Below, piece by piece: positions 7,848-15,914 of a stretch of 37,049 nucleotides of DNA. Source of the stretch: an uncultured Alphaproteobacteria bacterium (lineage in GTDB: Bacteria > Pseudomonadota > Alphaproteobacteria > Rickettsiales > UBA1997); contig CAIYMZ010000066.1 in the NCBI GenBank assembly GCA_903927415.1, positions 1 to 37,049 on the forward strand, written 5' to 3'. Within the stretch, counting starts at the first letter, position 1, and every line of letters starts with the position of its first letter. Made by a program: the position numbers and the translations under genes. Under the pieces are notes generated by a model, which worked only from the letters and a program-made list of their open reading frames with translations, did not search any database and was not told the DNA's origin.

Positions 7848-8465
7848 CTAATTGAATTTCTCACTTTCAATTTGTCCATTTTTTTCACAGACAATTTTCA
7901 GCGCTTTTGGGTAAATTTTGTGTTCCTCTTTCAAGATTTTTGCAGCAAGAATTTCTTTGTTGTCGCCAGCTGAAATTTCAACTTCAGCCTGCAAAATAAT
8001 CGGCCCGCAGTCCATTTCTTCACGGACGAAATGCACAGTGCAGCCCGACTTTTTTGCACCAGCTTTAATCGCGTCACCAACCGCATCCGCGCCTTTAAAT
8101 TCAGGCAAGAGCGAAGGATGAATGTTAATCAGCCGATCAAACCAACGCTGCACAAACCATGGTGAAAGCAGACGCATAAAACCCGCCAAGCAAATAATTT
8201 CGGCACCAGATTTTTCAATTTCGGCGCTCATTTTTTTGTCGAATTCTTCGCGCGGATTTTTTTCGGCAGAAAAATTTTTGTGATCAATCACCGCAGTTTT
8301 TATTTTTTTCTCCCGCGCAAATGAAAGACCAGCCGCGTCAATTTTATTCGACAAAACCAAAACCACTTCCGCCGGAAAGTTTGGATCTGCACAAGCCTGC
8401 ACAAGAGCCTGCATGTTGGATCCACGCCCCGAAATCAAAATCGCGATTTTAGTTTTTTTGGTCAT
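7848..8465 (-). CDS. purN: Phosphoribosylglycinamide formyltransferase
   Basis: PurN transfers a formyl group from 10-formyltetrahydrofolate to GAR in purine synthesis. The 205-residue protein has the phosphate-binding ISGRGSNMQAL (11-21) and the catalytic triad N114 and H116 (INIHPSLLP) with D152 (REEMDCGPI). Its ATG lies inside the end of the RhuM-Fic gene, giving a 17-nt overlap in another frame; no alternative start fits the family N-terminus. Translation is therefore probably coupled to the upstream gene. The usual partner purM is not adjacent. Confidence 0.94.
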   Translation of the reverse strand: MTKKTKIAILISGRGSNMQALVQACADPNFPAEVVLVLSNKIDAAGLSFAREKKIKTAVIDHKNFSAEKNPREEFDKKMSAEIEKSGAEIICLAGFMRLLSPWFVQRWFDRLINIHPSLLPEFKGADAVGDAIKAGAKKSGCTVHFVREEMDCGPIILQAEVEISAGDNKEILAAKILKEEHKIYPKALKIVCEKNGQIESEKFN

Positions 8466-9447
8466 TTTTTTTCAGAGTTAGCATGTTAATAATCAGCTTA
8501 ATCATGATTTCTTTATTTTCCGACTTCGACTCTGCGACCAATAAAGTCAAGGCTGCAAGACCTATGTCATTAATTACAACTTGTCCGTCAACGCCGAGCA
8601 AACGATGATTTTTGTTTAAGAAATCTACAAATAAAAAAGCTGCAGAGCGTTTATTCCCATCGATGAAGGGATGATTTTTAATCACAAAATAAAGCAGATG
8701 CGCCGCTTTTTCTTCGATGCTTGGATAGGCAGGATTGCCAAAAATAGTTTGATCGAGATTGCCAAGAAGTGCCGCCAGACCATCTTCGCGCTCTTTAGCA
8801 AAAAATGCAGTTGCCTCACCACGCAAAATTAAATCACTTTTTAACTTAGCTAAAGAAGTTCGCGCTGCCACTACAGTAGGGAGTTTACCTCCTTTTTCTA
8901 CGCGCGGCTTCGAAAGCAAACCCTCATCATAACGCTGCAAAATCAAAAAAGTTTGGGTGTAGCGCGTGATAACATCGACAAGCCCGCGACCAGCTTCAGC
9001 AAGAAGTTTGGGATTTTGTGCGACCTTGCGAACTAGTTCCAGCGCGGCTTCAAGCTCTGCAGCGTTTTTTTCAAAACGTTGGCGATGGAGTGTGAAGCCT
9101 TTGGTTAGGTGGTCACGCAGGATGGTGGTTGACCAAATTCTAAACTGCGTAGCACGTTTTGAATTCACGCGATAACCAACGGCAATAACCGCATCAAGAC
9201 TGTAGCTGTACATCTGCCGCTTTTTGCCGTCTGCCGCAACCTGTGCAATTTTTGCACAGGTTGAATTTTTGGAAAGCTCTTCAGTTTTGTAAATGTTCTG
9301 CAAGTGCTTCACTATCACGGTTCTGTCAACTTCAAATACCGAAGCAATTTGATGAGCATCGAGCCAAAGCGTTTCAGAATTTAAACGCACCTCAACAGCA
9401 TTTTTGCCGCTTTGGAAAATAACAATGTCTGACTGGGTTTTTTTCAT
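8449..9447 (-). CDS. RhuM-type protein fused to a Fic/Doc domain
   Basis: The first ~120 residues match the RhuM virulence-protein family: LWLDAHQIASVFEVDRTVIVKH (from residue 27) followed by YSLDAVIAVGYRVNS. This region resembles phage antirepressor-type DNA-binding modules. The C-terminal part holds a Fic/Doc core, HPFIDGNKR (259-267). Its lysine at position 266 resembles Doc toxins (H-x-F-x-x-A-N-K-R), whereas AMPylating Fic proteins have G-N-G-R. Such enzymes modify target proteins with phosphate or nucleotide groups. No separate antitoxin gene is visible. The gene sits between argG and purN, behind a 240-bp repeat-filled gap, and runs 17 nt into purN. Its position among housekeeping genes suggests acquisition by transfer. 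The target is unknown. Confidence 0.85.
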   Translation of the reverse strand: MKKTQSDIVIFQSGKNAVEVRLNSETLWLDAHQIASVFEVDRTVIVKHLQNIYKTEELSKNSTCAKIAQVAADGKKRQMYSYSLDAVIAVGYRVNSKRATQFRIWSTTILRDHLTKGFTLHRQRFEKNAAELEAALELVRKVAQNPKLLAEAGRGLVDVITRYTQTFLILQRYDEGLLSKPRVEKGGKLPTVVAARTSLAKLKSDLILRGEATAFFAKEREDGLAALLGNLDQTIFGNPAYPSIEEKAAHLLYFVIKNHPFIDGNKRSAAFLFVDFLNKNHRLLGVDGQVVINDIGLAALTLLVAESKSENKEIMIKLIINMLTLKKNDQKN

Positions 9448-9532
9448 AAATTTTGTGGGTTGGTTTTTGGCGGAATGGATTTGAAAAATCTTGCGACTAC
9501 TGCCTTGATCGCATGTTTGTTATTTTCGCTGC

Positions 9533-9557
9533 AGGTCGGCATTTGTAATGCCGACCT
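9533..9557. repeat. Short inverted repeat in argG-fic gap
   Basis: Perfect 11-bp arms aggtcggcatt and aatgccgacct enclose a TGT loop. A second, weaker pair (gttcat at 9560-9565 and atgaac at 9585-9590) follows immediately. The 240-bp gap 9448-9687 holds no convincing gene; it is made of these hairpins and the GTCACCCC half-unit at 9656-9683. Confidence 0.7.
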
Positions 9558-9655
9558 CATGTTCATACGTTTGTTTGGTTGGACATGAACGTTGAGTCGT
9601 GGTTACAAACCCCGACCCGCGCAGGTGACAATGGAGGTAAAAATCTACCAACTTT

Positions 9656-9683
9656 GTCACCCCGCACTTGTTGCGGGGTCCAG
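9656..9683. repeat. Half-unit of the GTCACCCC...GGGGTCCA palindromic family
   Basis: The 28-bp unit starts gtcaccccgca and ends tgcggggtccag, forming a ccccgca-cttgt-tgcgggg hairpin. It matches one arm of the elements at 21898 and 24474. It lies 5 nt beyond the 3' end of argG. There is no T-run on the argG strand, so it is not a classical terminator, although it could protect the argG mRNA end. Confidence 0.7.
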
Positions 9684-9687
9684 AATT

Positions 9688-10971
9688 TTATTTTTTACTT
9701 TTTGCCTTCGCCCGCGCCCCAATCCTTAACCGCAACGCATTCAACTTAATAAACCCCGCCGCGTCCTTTTGGTCGTAAACTGAATCTTCCTCAAAAGTCA
9801 CATGCGCTTCGGAATAAAGACTTTTCACCGACTCGCGTCCCATCACGTAAACCGTGCCTTTGTAGAGTTTCAGCCTCACCTTTCCTTCAACATTTTCCTG
9901 CGATTTGTCAATCAGTGCCTGCAGCATTTCGCGTTCGGGCGAGAACCAAAATCCGTTGTAAATCAGGCTGGCATATTTCGGCATTAGCTCGTCTTTGAGG
10001 TGCGCGGCTTCGCGGTCGAGGGTGATTGATTCGATGGCGCGGTGTGCGGTTAGTAAAATTGTTCCGCCCGGTGTTTCGTAAACGCCGCGGGATTTCATGC
10101 CGACGAAACGGTTTTCGACCAAGTCTAGACGGCCGATTCCGTTGGCGCCGCCGAGTTCGTTGAGCTTTGTTAAAATTGCGGCGGGGGATAATTTTTTGCC
10201 GTTGATGGCGATTGGATCGCCGTTTTTAAATTCGACCTCGATGATTGTAGCCTTGTCCGGCGCGGCTTCTGGGCTCACCGTGCGCTGATAAACATATTCC
10301 GGCGCCGGCTGACTTGGATCCTCCAAAACTTTTCCTTCGCTTGAAGTGTGCAGCAAATTCGCATCCACCGAATAAGGCGCCTCACCGCGCTTATCCTTCG
10401 CCACAGGAATTTGATTTTTTTCGGCGTAGTCGATGAGTTTCGTGCGCGAGGTTAAATCCCACTCACGCCACGGCGCGATGATTTTGATGTCGGGCTTGTT
10501 GGCGTAGTAGCTGAGTTCGAAACGGACTTGGTCATTGCCCTTTCCAGTGGCGCCGTGAGCGACTGCATCGGCTCCAACCATTTTGGCGATTTCGATTTGT
10601 CTTTTGGCAATTAGCGGACGCGCGATTGAAGTGCCGAGCAAATAAACACCTTCGTACAAAGTGTTGGCGCGGAACATCGGGAAGACGTAATCGCGGACAA
10701 ATTCTTCGCGCAAATCTTCGATAAAAATTTGCTTCACACCCATTTTTTTGGCTTTGATGCGCGCCGGCTCAAGCTCTTCGCCTTGTCCTAAATCGGCGGT
10801 GAAAGTGATCACCTCGCAGCCATAATTTTCCTGCAGCCATTTTAAAATTACGGAAGTGTCGAGTCCGCCGGAATAAGCGAGCACGACTTTTTTAATTTTA
10901 CCGGCGGCAACACCTGAGGTTTTAATTTTATCAATGGAAGCAACGGCGGTTTTCACTTTTCTATTTTTCAT
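9688..10971 (-). CDS. argG: Argininosuccinate synthase
   Basis: ArgG joins citrulline and aspartate using ATP in the penultimate step of arginine synthesis. The 427-residue protein shows the PP-loop AYSGGLDTS (32-40), HGATGKGNDQVRFE in the citrulline/aspartate-binding region, and SPEREMLQALI near the C-terminus. There is an N-terminal extension of roughly 25 mostly basic residues ahead of KKVVLAYSGG; a start further in is possible but no ATG lies closer to the core. argH is not next to it. The gene heads the leftward run that later includes argB, and it diverges from a GNAT gene. Confidence 0.95.
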   Translation of the reverse strand: MKNRKVKTAVASIDKIKTSGVAAGKIKKVVLAYSGGLDTSVILKWLQENYGCEVITFTADLGQGEELEPARIKAKKMGVKQIFIEDLREEFVRDYVFPMFRANTLYEGVYLLGTSIARPLIAKRQIEIAKMVGADAVAHGATGKGNDQVRFELSYYANKPDIKIIAPWREWDLTSRTKLIDYAEKNQIPVAKDKRGEAPYSVDANLLHTSSEGKVLEDPSQPAPEYVYQRTVSPEAAPDKATIIEVEFKNGDPIAINGKKLSPAAILTKLNELGGANGIGRLDLVENRFVGMKSRGVYETPGGTILLTAHRAIESITLDREAAHLKDELMPKYASLIYNGFWFSPEREMLQALIDKSQENVEGKVRLKLYKGTVYVMGRESVKSLYSEAHVTFEEDSVYDQKDAAGFIKLNALRLRIGARAKAKSKK

Positions 10972-11077
10972 TTGAAATTTTTGATTGATTGATAAAGATG
11001 ATTTTGGTTTTGTTTGAAACCAGCTTCAAGCCACGTCCAGCGCCATTTCTCACGAATTTTTTCTCAGAAAAATTAAA

Positions 11078-11512
11078 ATGCAAATAAAAGAAATTCAGAC
11101 TCGCGAGGAAATTTTTAAAACCTTTGCGGTGTTGCTGCAGATCTATGATGATCTCAATCGCGATAGTTACGTTGAGGATATTTTGAACATGATGCAACGT
11201 GGCTACAGAATGGCCGCAGTATTCGAAGATAAGGATGTAAATGACGGACGCTGCATCGGCATCACTGGCGTACGTGTCGTTCGAAAATTGCATTATGGCA
11301 AAGCGATTGAGATCGAAGATTTCATGATTGATCGCGAGAAGCGTGGCCTCGGCGTCGGCAAAATGTTGATTCGTTGGATCGATTGGCAAGCCACTATTTT
11401 CGGCTGCAAAAATATCGTCGGTAACCTTGAAACTAAAAGACTTGAATCACAAAAAATTTTTTCTCGTGAGAAGTTTATTTTGGATGGATTTTTTTTCCGC
11501 AAGTGTTGTTAA
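11078..11512 (+). CDS. GNAT-family N-acetyltransferase
   Basis: This 144-residue single-domain protein has the acetyl-CoA pyrophosphate-binding loop RGLGVGK (89-95) after the strand IEIEDFMID, the usual GNAT motif A. The N-terminal half (QIYDDLNRDSYVEDI) fits the acceptor-binding helices. The substrate cannot be named; small acetyltransferases of this size act on amino acids, polyamines, antibiotics or protein N-termini. It is transcribed away from argG and leaves a 106-bp shared upstream region. An open frame on the opposite strand across the same bases lacks any family signature and was discarded. Confidence 0.8.
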   Translation: MQIKEIQTREEIFKTFAVLLQIYDDLNRDSYVEDILNMMQRGYRMAAVFEDKDVNDGRCIGITGVRVVRKLHYGKAIEIEDFMIDREKRGLGVGKMLIRWIDWQATIFGCKNIVGNLETKRLESQKIFSREKFILDGFFFRKCC

Positions 11513-11614
11513 TTAAAAAAATGCTTTTTTACTACAAGCACGCTCGCACAAATCGTTCGGACAAAACTTCCACCCTCACTTACCTCACTTATAAACTTTC
11601 AAAAATAGGTATTT

Positions 11615-12064
11615 ATGCCACTTACACTTGATTCATCAGCAGACGCAGCTCAAAAATTAGGAAACTACAAATGGGATGCTGTTTGGACTCTAGGATTAAC
11701 AGCTGGAGCAATTATAATGACCGCAGCTGGTTATGCTGACTACGCTGGAGCAGCTGGTGGTCATGCCGCATATCTTGGAGCTGCAGCACTTTTTGGAGCT
11801 GTAACTTCTGCCGCTAGCATTTATAAATTGGCAAGAAGTTTTTCTAAAAGGAGTGAAGTGGCTGATGAGGTGGCAGGAGTAATAATGCAAGAGCAGACCT
11901 ATAGGAGAGGCGCAGAAGCAGAATTAGATCGAGTAGCAATAGACATGCAGACTCTCCAAACTGATCCAACTATTGCAGCAGCTCCGGCAGTAGGCGCTCT
12001 AATAGGCGCGAAAGCAACACAACTACACCAACATCGTGCTACATTAGCGACTCAGCGCGTATAA
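11615..12064 (+). CDS. Small membrane protein of unknown function
   Basis: No family was recognised. The 149-residue protein has two hydrophobic, alanine/glycine-rich stretches (about 24-43 and 50-68) that could form a transmembrane hairpin. A polar alpha-helical tail rich in Ala, Gln, Glu and Arg follows, possibly a coiled coil. There is no signal peptide. An aggt Shine-Dalgarno-like sequence ends about 4 nt before the ATG. The coding sequence lacks the long A-runs common in neighbouring genes and uses many GCA/GCT alanine codons, as does the 1359-residue gene at 24663. It lies between the GNAT and yihY genes on the same strand. Confidence 0.6.
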   Translation: MPLTLDSSADAAQKLGNYKWDAVWTLGLTAGAIIMTAAGYADYAGAAGGHAAYLGAAALFGAVTSAASIYKLARSFSKRSEVADEVAGVIMQEQTYRRGAEAELDRVAIDMQTLQTDPTIAAAPAVGALIGAKATQLHQHRATLATQRV

Positions 12065-12138
12065 GAACCTGTCAGCGGAAATTTTATTTTTGATGTCCAA
12101 AACCTGTATTAAAACTCAGTAAGTCATAAAAAAATAAA

Positions 12139-13065
12139 ATGCCCGCCAACCAACGCAGCAAATCCAACTACTACCTCCACAAATATTTCATCATCCCCAT
12201 AAAAATTTTACGCACCGCAATCATTGATACCGTAAGGCAAGATGGTATCGAACATGCCGGCTATTTAGCTTTTTTGAGCATTCTGTCACTATTCCCTTTT
12301 TTAATTTTTTTAATCTCGATCATCGGATATCTTGGCGCTTCCGAAATCGGCGCTCAGTTTGTACAAACAATTTTAGCATCAGCTCCAAAAGAAGTAATTG
12401 GCGCCCTAGCACCACGCGTCAATGAAATAATTTCCGGTCCGCCACAAAGTTTTTTAACCATCGCAATTATTGGCGTGATTTGGACAGCATCGTCGTCTGT
12501 TGAAGGATGTCGCACAATTTTAAATCGCGCTTATCGCGTGGCACTGCCACCACCATATCTCTGGCGCCGCTTCATCAGCATTTTGGAATTCATCGTAATT
12601 ATTTTTATCATCGTTGTCGGCATTATGATTTTCATTTTTGCGCCGATAATTCTGAAAGTGGTTGAAGAAAATTTTCACTTCAAATTTCACATCGATTACG
12701 ACTTTTTTTATCTGCGTCATTTGGCAATTTTTACCGTGTTAACTTGTGCCACTTCGCTGCTTTATTATGCCCTACCCAATGCCAAACAAAAAATTACTCA
12801 AACCGTTCCTGGATCAATATTGACAGTAATTCTCTGGGTCGCGCTCGAAAATTTATTCGCGATTTTTTTGGAAAATTTTCATCAATTTAATTTTGTTTAC
12901 GGATCACTCGCCGGCGTCATAATTTCGCTGATGTTTTTTTATTTGATCAGTTTGGTTTTTATTCTCGGCGCAGAATTTAATTACCATTTCCATCGCACTT
13001 ACCAAATATTTTTGAACCCAAAAGTTTCGCGCCGCGCCAAATCTTCACCAAAAAAAAAGAGATGA
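12139..13065 (+). CDS. YihY/BrkB-family inner-membrane protein
   Basis: This 308-residue polytopic protein has about six membrane segments. It shows the family pattern of a helix after a short basic N-terminus, a conserved AGYLAFLSILSLFPFLIF stretch (40-57), WTASSSVEGCRTILNRAY (115-132) and a late pair of helices ending in LVFILGAEFNYHF. YihY/BrkB proteins were once called ribonuclease BN in error; some are linked to serum resistance, and the molecular role is still poorly defined. The C-terminus is a basic cytoplasmic tail. Its stop overlaps the folC start (ATGA), so the two genes are translationally coupled. Confidence 0.87.
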   Translation: MPANQRSKSNYYLHKYFIIPIKILRTAIIDTVRQDGIEHAGYLAFLSILSLFPFLIFLISIIGYLGASEIGAQFVQTILASAPKEVIGALAPRVNEIISGPPQSFLTIAIIGVIWTASSSVEGCRTILNRAYRVALPPPYLWRRFISILEFIVIIFIIVVGIMIFIFAPIILKVVEENFHFKFHIDYDFFYLRHLAIFTVLTCATSLLYYALPNAKQKITQTVPGSILTVILWVALENLFAIFLENFHQFNFVYGSLAGVIISLMFFYLISLVFILGAEFNYHFHRTYQIFLNPKVSRRAKSSPKKKR

Positions 13066-14375
13066 ATTTGCCATTTTGGCCTGATCCACAGAGTCACAAC
13101 CACATTAATCTCGGACTGGATCGAGTTTTTGAATTACTCGCTCGGCTCAACAATCCTCACCTAAAAATTCCTCCAACAATTCACATCGCCGGCACTAACG
13201 GAAAAGGTTCGACACTAGCTTTTTTGCGCGCAATTTTTGCCGAAGCCGGACTAAAAATTCACAGCTACACTTCACCTCACCTCGTAAATTTTAACGAAAG
13301 AATTTTGCTCGCCGGCAAAGAAATTTCCGACGAATTTTTGGGGGAAATTTTAACAGAGTGCAAAGCAGCGGCAGAAAAATTTCCGCAAATTTCTATCACT
13401 TTTTTTGAAGGAATAACTGCGGCTGCATTCCTTGCCTTTAGCCGCGTCAAAGCTGATTTACTTTTACTTGAAACCGGCATGGGCGGAAGGTTGGATGCAA
13501 CAAATGTTTTGCCAGAAGTTTTGTGTTCAGTGATTACACCGATCGCTTTTGATCACGAAGAGTTTCTTGGAAAAACTTTGGCAAAAATCGCGCGAGAAAA
13601 AGCGGGGATCATCAAAAAAAATTGTCCTGTTTTTGTCGGAAAGCAAAAAAAATCTGCGCTGCGAGTGATTGAAGAAAGAGCTCAGATAATGGGTTCAGAA
13701 GCAATCTGTCGACTGTCGACCGTCAACTGTCAACCATCTTTAGAAGGTGAGTATCAAAAAGAAAATGCCTCACTAGCTGTTACTGTTGCACTTACACAAA
13801 AACAGTTTCACGTCACGCAAAAACAAATTGAGAATGGCCTCAAAAAAACTTTTTGGCCCGCACGTTTGCAAAAAATTTCTGCGGGGAAATTTTTTAAGAT
13901 GCTGCCGAAAAATTGTGAGCTTTACCTCGATGGCAGCCATAATTTACAAGGAGCGGGGACGGTGAGAGAGTTTTTGAAAAGTAAAAAATACTCCTCGTCA
14001 TCCTTGGCGCACCAGCGCCGAGGATCTCGTGACTCACAAGATCCTCGGCCTTTCAGGCCAAGGATGACGAAAATAATCGTAATTTTCTCGATGCTAAAAG
14101 ATAAAAACTGCGAAGGTTTTTTAAGAAAAATTGCACCACAAATTGATCAACTAATAGCGCTAGAAATTCCGAATGAATCTCGATCACGCAGCGCTGCAAA
14201 CATCAAAAAGATCGCCAAAAAAATTGGAATAAAGTCAACAACAGCAGAAAATTTTGAAGAGGCTGTAGGAAAAATTTCTGCAAAAATTAAAACTGGTGAA
14301 GATGTTCTGGTGTTGGCCTGCGGCTCACTTTATTTGGCTGGAGAATTTTTGAAAAAAAATTATCTGACGACATAA
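13062..14375 (+). CDS. folC: Bifunctional folylpolyglutamate synthase / dihydrofolate synthase with repeat-derived inserts
   Basis: FolC adds glutamate to dihydropteroate and folates using ATP. The 437-residue protein has the P-loop GTNGKGS (44-50), SPHLVNFNER (71-80), LLETGMGGRLDATNV (135-149), the DHEEFLG segment (164-170) and LDGSHNLQGA (289-298). Two stretches are foreign. Residues 215-225 come from a 7-bp tandem array just before the conserved LEGEYQKENASLA. Residues 312-337 (starting SSLAHQRRG) come from a 76-bp compound palindrome inserted in the loop before the strand KIIVIFSMLKDK. The frame stays open through both, so the enzyme is probably functional. The gene overlaps yihY by 4 nt and ends in a 16-nt convergent overlap with the next gene. 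Confidence 0.93.
   Translation: MNLPFWPDPQSHNHINLGLDRVFELLARLNNPHLKIPPTIHIAGTNGKGSTLAFLRAIFAEAGLKIHSYTSPHLVNFNERILLAGKEISDEFLGEILTECKAAAEKFPQISITFFEGITAAAFLAFSRVKADLLLLETGMGGRLDATNVLPEVLCSVITPIAFDHEEFLGKTLAKIAREKAGIIKKNCPVFVGKQKKSALRVIEERAQIMGSEAICRLSTVNCQPSLEGEYQKENASLAVTVALTQKQFHVTQKQIENGLKKTFWPARLQKISAGKFFKMLPKNCELYLDGSHNLQGAGTVREFLKSKKYSSSSLAHQRRGSRDSQDPRPFRPRMTKIIVIFSMLKDKNCEGFLRKIAPQIDQLIALEIPNESRSRSAANIKKIAKKIGIKSTTAENFEEAVGKISAKIKTGEDVLVLACGSLYLAGEFLKKNYLTT
13706..13733. repeat. 7-bp tandem array inside folC (four units)
   Basis: The units read CTGTCGA, CTGTCGA, CCGTCAA, CTGTCAA. They encode folC residues 215-225. The array belongs to the same CTNNCGM family as those in pheT and the nuoA-nuoB gap. 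Confidence 0.8.
13995..14070. repeat. 76-bp compound palindrome inside the folC reading frame
   Basis: Perfect 14-bp outer arms (tcgtcatccttggc and gccaaggatgacga) flank inner 11-bp arms (gccgaggatct and agatcctcggc). Each half also folds alone (ggcgc-acca-gcgcc and ggcc-tttca-ggcc). The architecture matches the intergenic GTCAYYCC elements elsewhere in the window, but here it is translated as folC residues 312-337. Rickettsia palindromic elements are a known precedent for in-frame insertion. Confidence 0.88.
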
Positions 14376-14776
14376 TCCAAAAATTGTGCGATACAAAAAA
14401 TATCAATCATCATCGTCACAAAAACCGGATCCCAATCCGTTAGTGATTCCTGCAAAAATAATTTGCGTATGAATTTTTTACCGCGCTCTTTGCGCGCTTC
14501 TTCTCTCAACCGCTCCTTTTCTTCTTTGCTTAATTTTGGTTTTTTTGGCGCGCATTTTTTTAGCACGTAAATGTGCCAAGAAAAATAAACAACCATCAGC
14601 AATGAAATCAAAATATCCAAAAAACTGAAGCTGTTAATTTTTACGATGCGATCAACGATGAAGTAAGCGATGGCATATCCCATCACTCCCCACCACCAAA
14701 TCACATTACTCACTTTTTCTTCACCATTCATCGCAGCTCTGAACGAGGTTTCGATTTTTTTTAAAACGTCTTTCAT
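14360..14776 (-). CDS. Small membrane protein downstream of nuoC, unknown function
   Basis: No family was recognised. From the ATG at 14776 it encodes 138 residues: two hydrophobic segments (about 24-44 and 51-71), a strongly charged Lys/Glu/Arg stretch (78-104) likely to be helical, and a third hydrophobic segment (about 117-135). This start was preferred because it lies 4 bp after the nuoC stop, whereas a longer frame to 14830 would overlap nuoC. It is the last gene of the nuoABC group in view and probably belongs to that transcript. A role in complex I is only a guess from position. Its 3' end overlaps folC by 16 nt in convergent orientation. Confidence 0.65.
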   Translation of the reverse strand: MKDVLKKIETSFRAAMNGEEKVSNVIWWWGVMGYAIAYFIVDRIVKINSFSFLDILISLLMVVYFSWHIYVLKKCAPKKPKLSKEEKERLREEARKERGKKFIRKLFLQESLTDWDPVFVTMMIDIFCIAQFLDYVVR

Positions 14777-14780
14777 AAAA

Positions 14781-15374
14781 TTATTTTTTGTTGGTGAGCG
14801 CGTATTTTGCACCTTCCCATGGTGTTTCAAAATCGAAATTGCGGAACTCTTGCATCAGCTTCACTGGCTCATAAATAACTTTTTTTTGCTCTGCATCGTA
14901 ACGAACTTCCTTGTATCCCGTCAGCGGAAAATCTTTGCGTAGTGGATGACCTTCGAAGTCATAATCAGTGAGAATGCGTCGTAGATCAGGATGATCAGAA
15001 AAAACAATGCCATACATATCGAAAGCTTCACGCTCAAACCAACCTGCCGCACTAAAAACCCTTGTGGTCGTGGGAACAATCTCACCATCATGGAGTGCAA
15101 CTTTAACGGTGAGACGATTATTCAACTTGTAGCTCAAGAGATTGTAAATCACTTCAAAACGCGGCTCTCTAATGCCGAGAAGGTCAGCTCCGAAAAGATC
15201 GAGCAAAGTTTTAAAGGAAAGATTTTCGTCATCGCGCAGAAAAGTTAGAAATTCGACGAGCTTTTCCGGCGCGATGTAAATGATGAGATTTCCGTGCTGG
15301 ATTGGCTCGACGACATTCGCATCAGCAAAATTTTCTTTGATGTAGATGGCTTGCGCCTCGAGATTTTGATTCAT
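14781..15374 (-). CDS. nuoC: NADH-quinone oxidoreductase subunit C
   Basis: This 197-residue stand-alone subunit belongs to the peripheral arm of complex I. It carries the signature WFEREAFDMYGI followed by HPDLRRILTDYDFEGHP and LRKDFPLTGY. It is not fused to NuoD, as is usual in alphaproteobacteria and mitochondria. The start at 15374 (MNQNLEAQ) leaves one base after the nuoB stop; the longer frame to 15548 would lie within nuoB. NuoD is not in the window: the next leftward gene is the small membrane protein, so the remaining nuo genes must be elsewhere. Confidence 0.95.
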   Translation of the reverse strand: MNQNLEAQAIYIKENFADANVVEPIQHGNLIIYIAPEKLVEFLTFLRDDENLSFKTLLDLFGADLLGIREPRFEVIYNLLSYKLNNRLTVKVALHDGEIVPTTTRVFSAAGWFEREAFDMYGIVFSDHPDLRRILTDYDFEGHPLRKDFPLTGYKEVRYDAEQKKVIYEPVKLMQEFRNFDFETPWEGAKYALTNKK

Positions 15375-15375
15375 T

Positions 15376-15900
15376 TTACCTTTTAAATTTTCCGGTTCTG
15401 CGAATTTTTCTTTGCAATAATAAAACACCGTAGAGCAACGCCTCGGCAGTTGGAGGACATCCTGGAACGTAAACATCAACTGGCACAATTCGATCACAAC
15501 CACGCACGACTGAGTAAGAGTAATGGTAGTAGCCGCCGCCATTGGCACAGCTTCCCATTGAAATCACGTAGCGCGGCTCAGCCATTTGATCGTAAACTTT
15601 GCGCAAAGCCGGCGCCATTTTGTTAGTTAAAGTTCCGGCGACGATCATGACATCAGACTGCCTTGGACTTGGACGAAAGACTATTCCAAAACGATCGAGA
15701 TCGTAGCGACTTGCAGCGGTTTGCATCATTTCAACCGCGCAGCAGGCAAGACCGAAAGTCATCGGCCAAAGTGAACCTGTGCGCGCCCAATTCGCTAGGT
15801 CATCAAGCTTCGCGGTAATGAAGCCGCGATTGTTAATCTCGTCTGAGACTTGGGTTGGAAGGGCGTCTTGGTTGAGGAGGGAGAGATTGTGATTCATCAT
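15376..15900 (-). CDS. nuoB: NADH-quinone oxidoreductase subunit B
   Basis: This 174-residue subunit binds cluster N2, the last iron-sulfur centre before quinone. Ligand cysteines are visible at C53-C54 (LACCAVEMM), C118 (MGSCANGGGYYHYSYS) and C148 (VPGCPPTAE). Two ATGs in tandem begin the gene; either could be used. It lies between nuoA and nuoC on the leftward strand, but 98 bp separate it from nuoA, filled by a large heptamer-based hairpin, which is unusual for a gap inside a nuo operon. Confidence 0.96.
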   Translation of the reverse strand: MMNHNLSLLNQDALPTQVSDEINNRGFITAKLDDLANWARTGSLWPMTFGLACCAVEMMQTAASRYDLDRFGIVFRPSPRQSDVMIVAGTLTNKMAPALRKVYDQMAEPRYVISMGSCANGGGYYHYSYSVVRGCDRIVPVDVYVPGCPPTAEALLYGVLLLQRKIRRTGKFKR

Positions 15901-15914
15901 AAATCGTAATTTAA

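Noticed and set aside
10961..11389. Open frame of 142 codons on the minus strand over the GNAT gene
   Set aside because: It has no family signature, and the opposite strand encodes a recognisable GNAT with its acetyl-CoA loop.
12066..12082. gaacctgtcagcgg as another possible MITE end
   Set aside because: Several mismatches to gagcctgttgac and no inverted partner.
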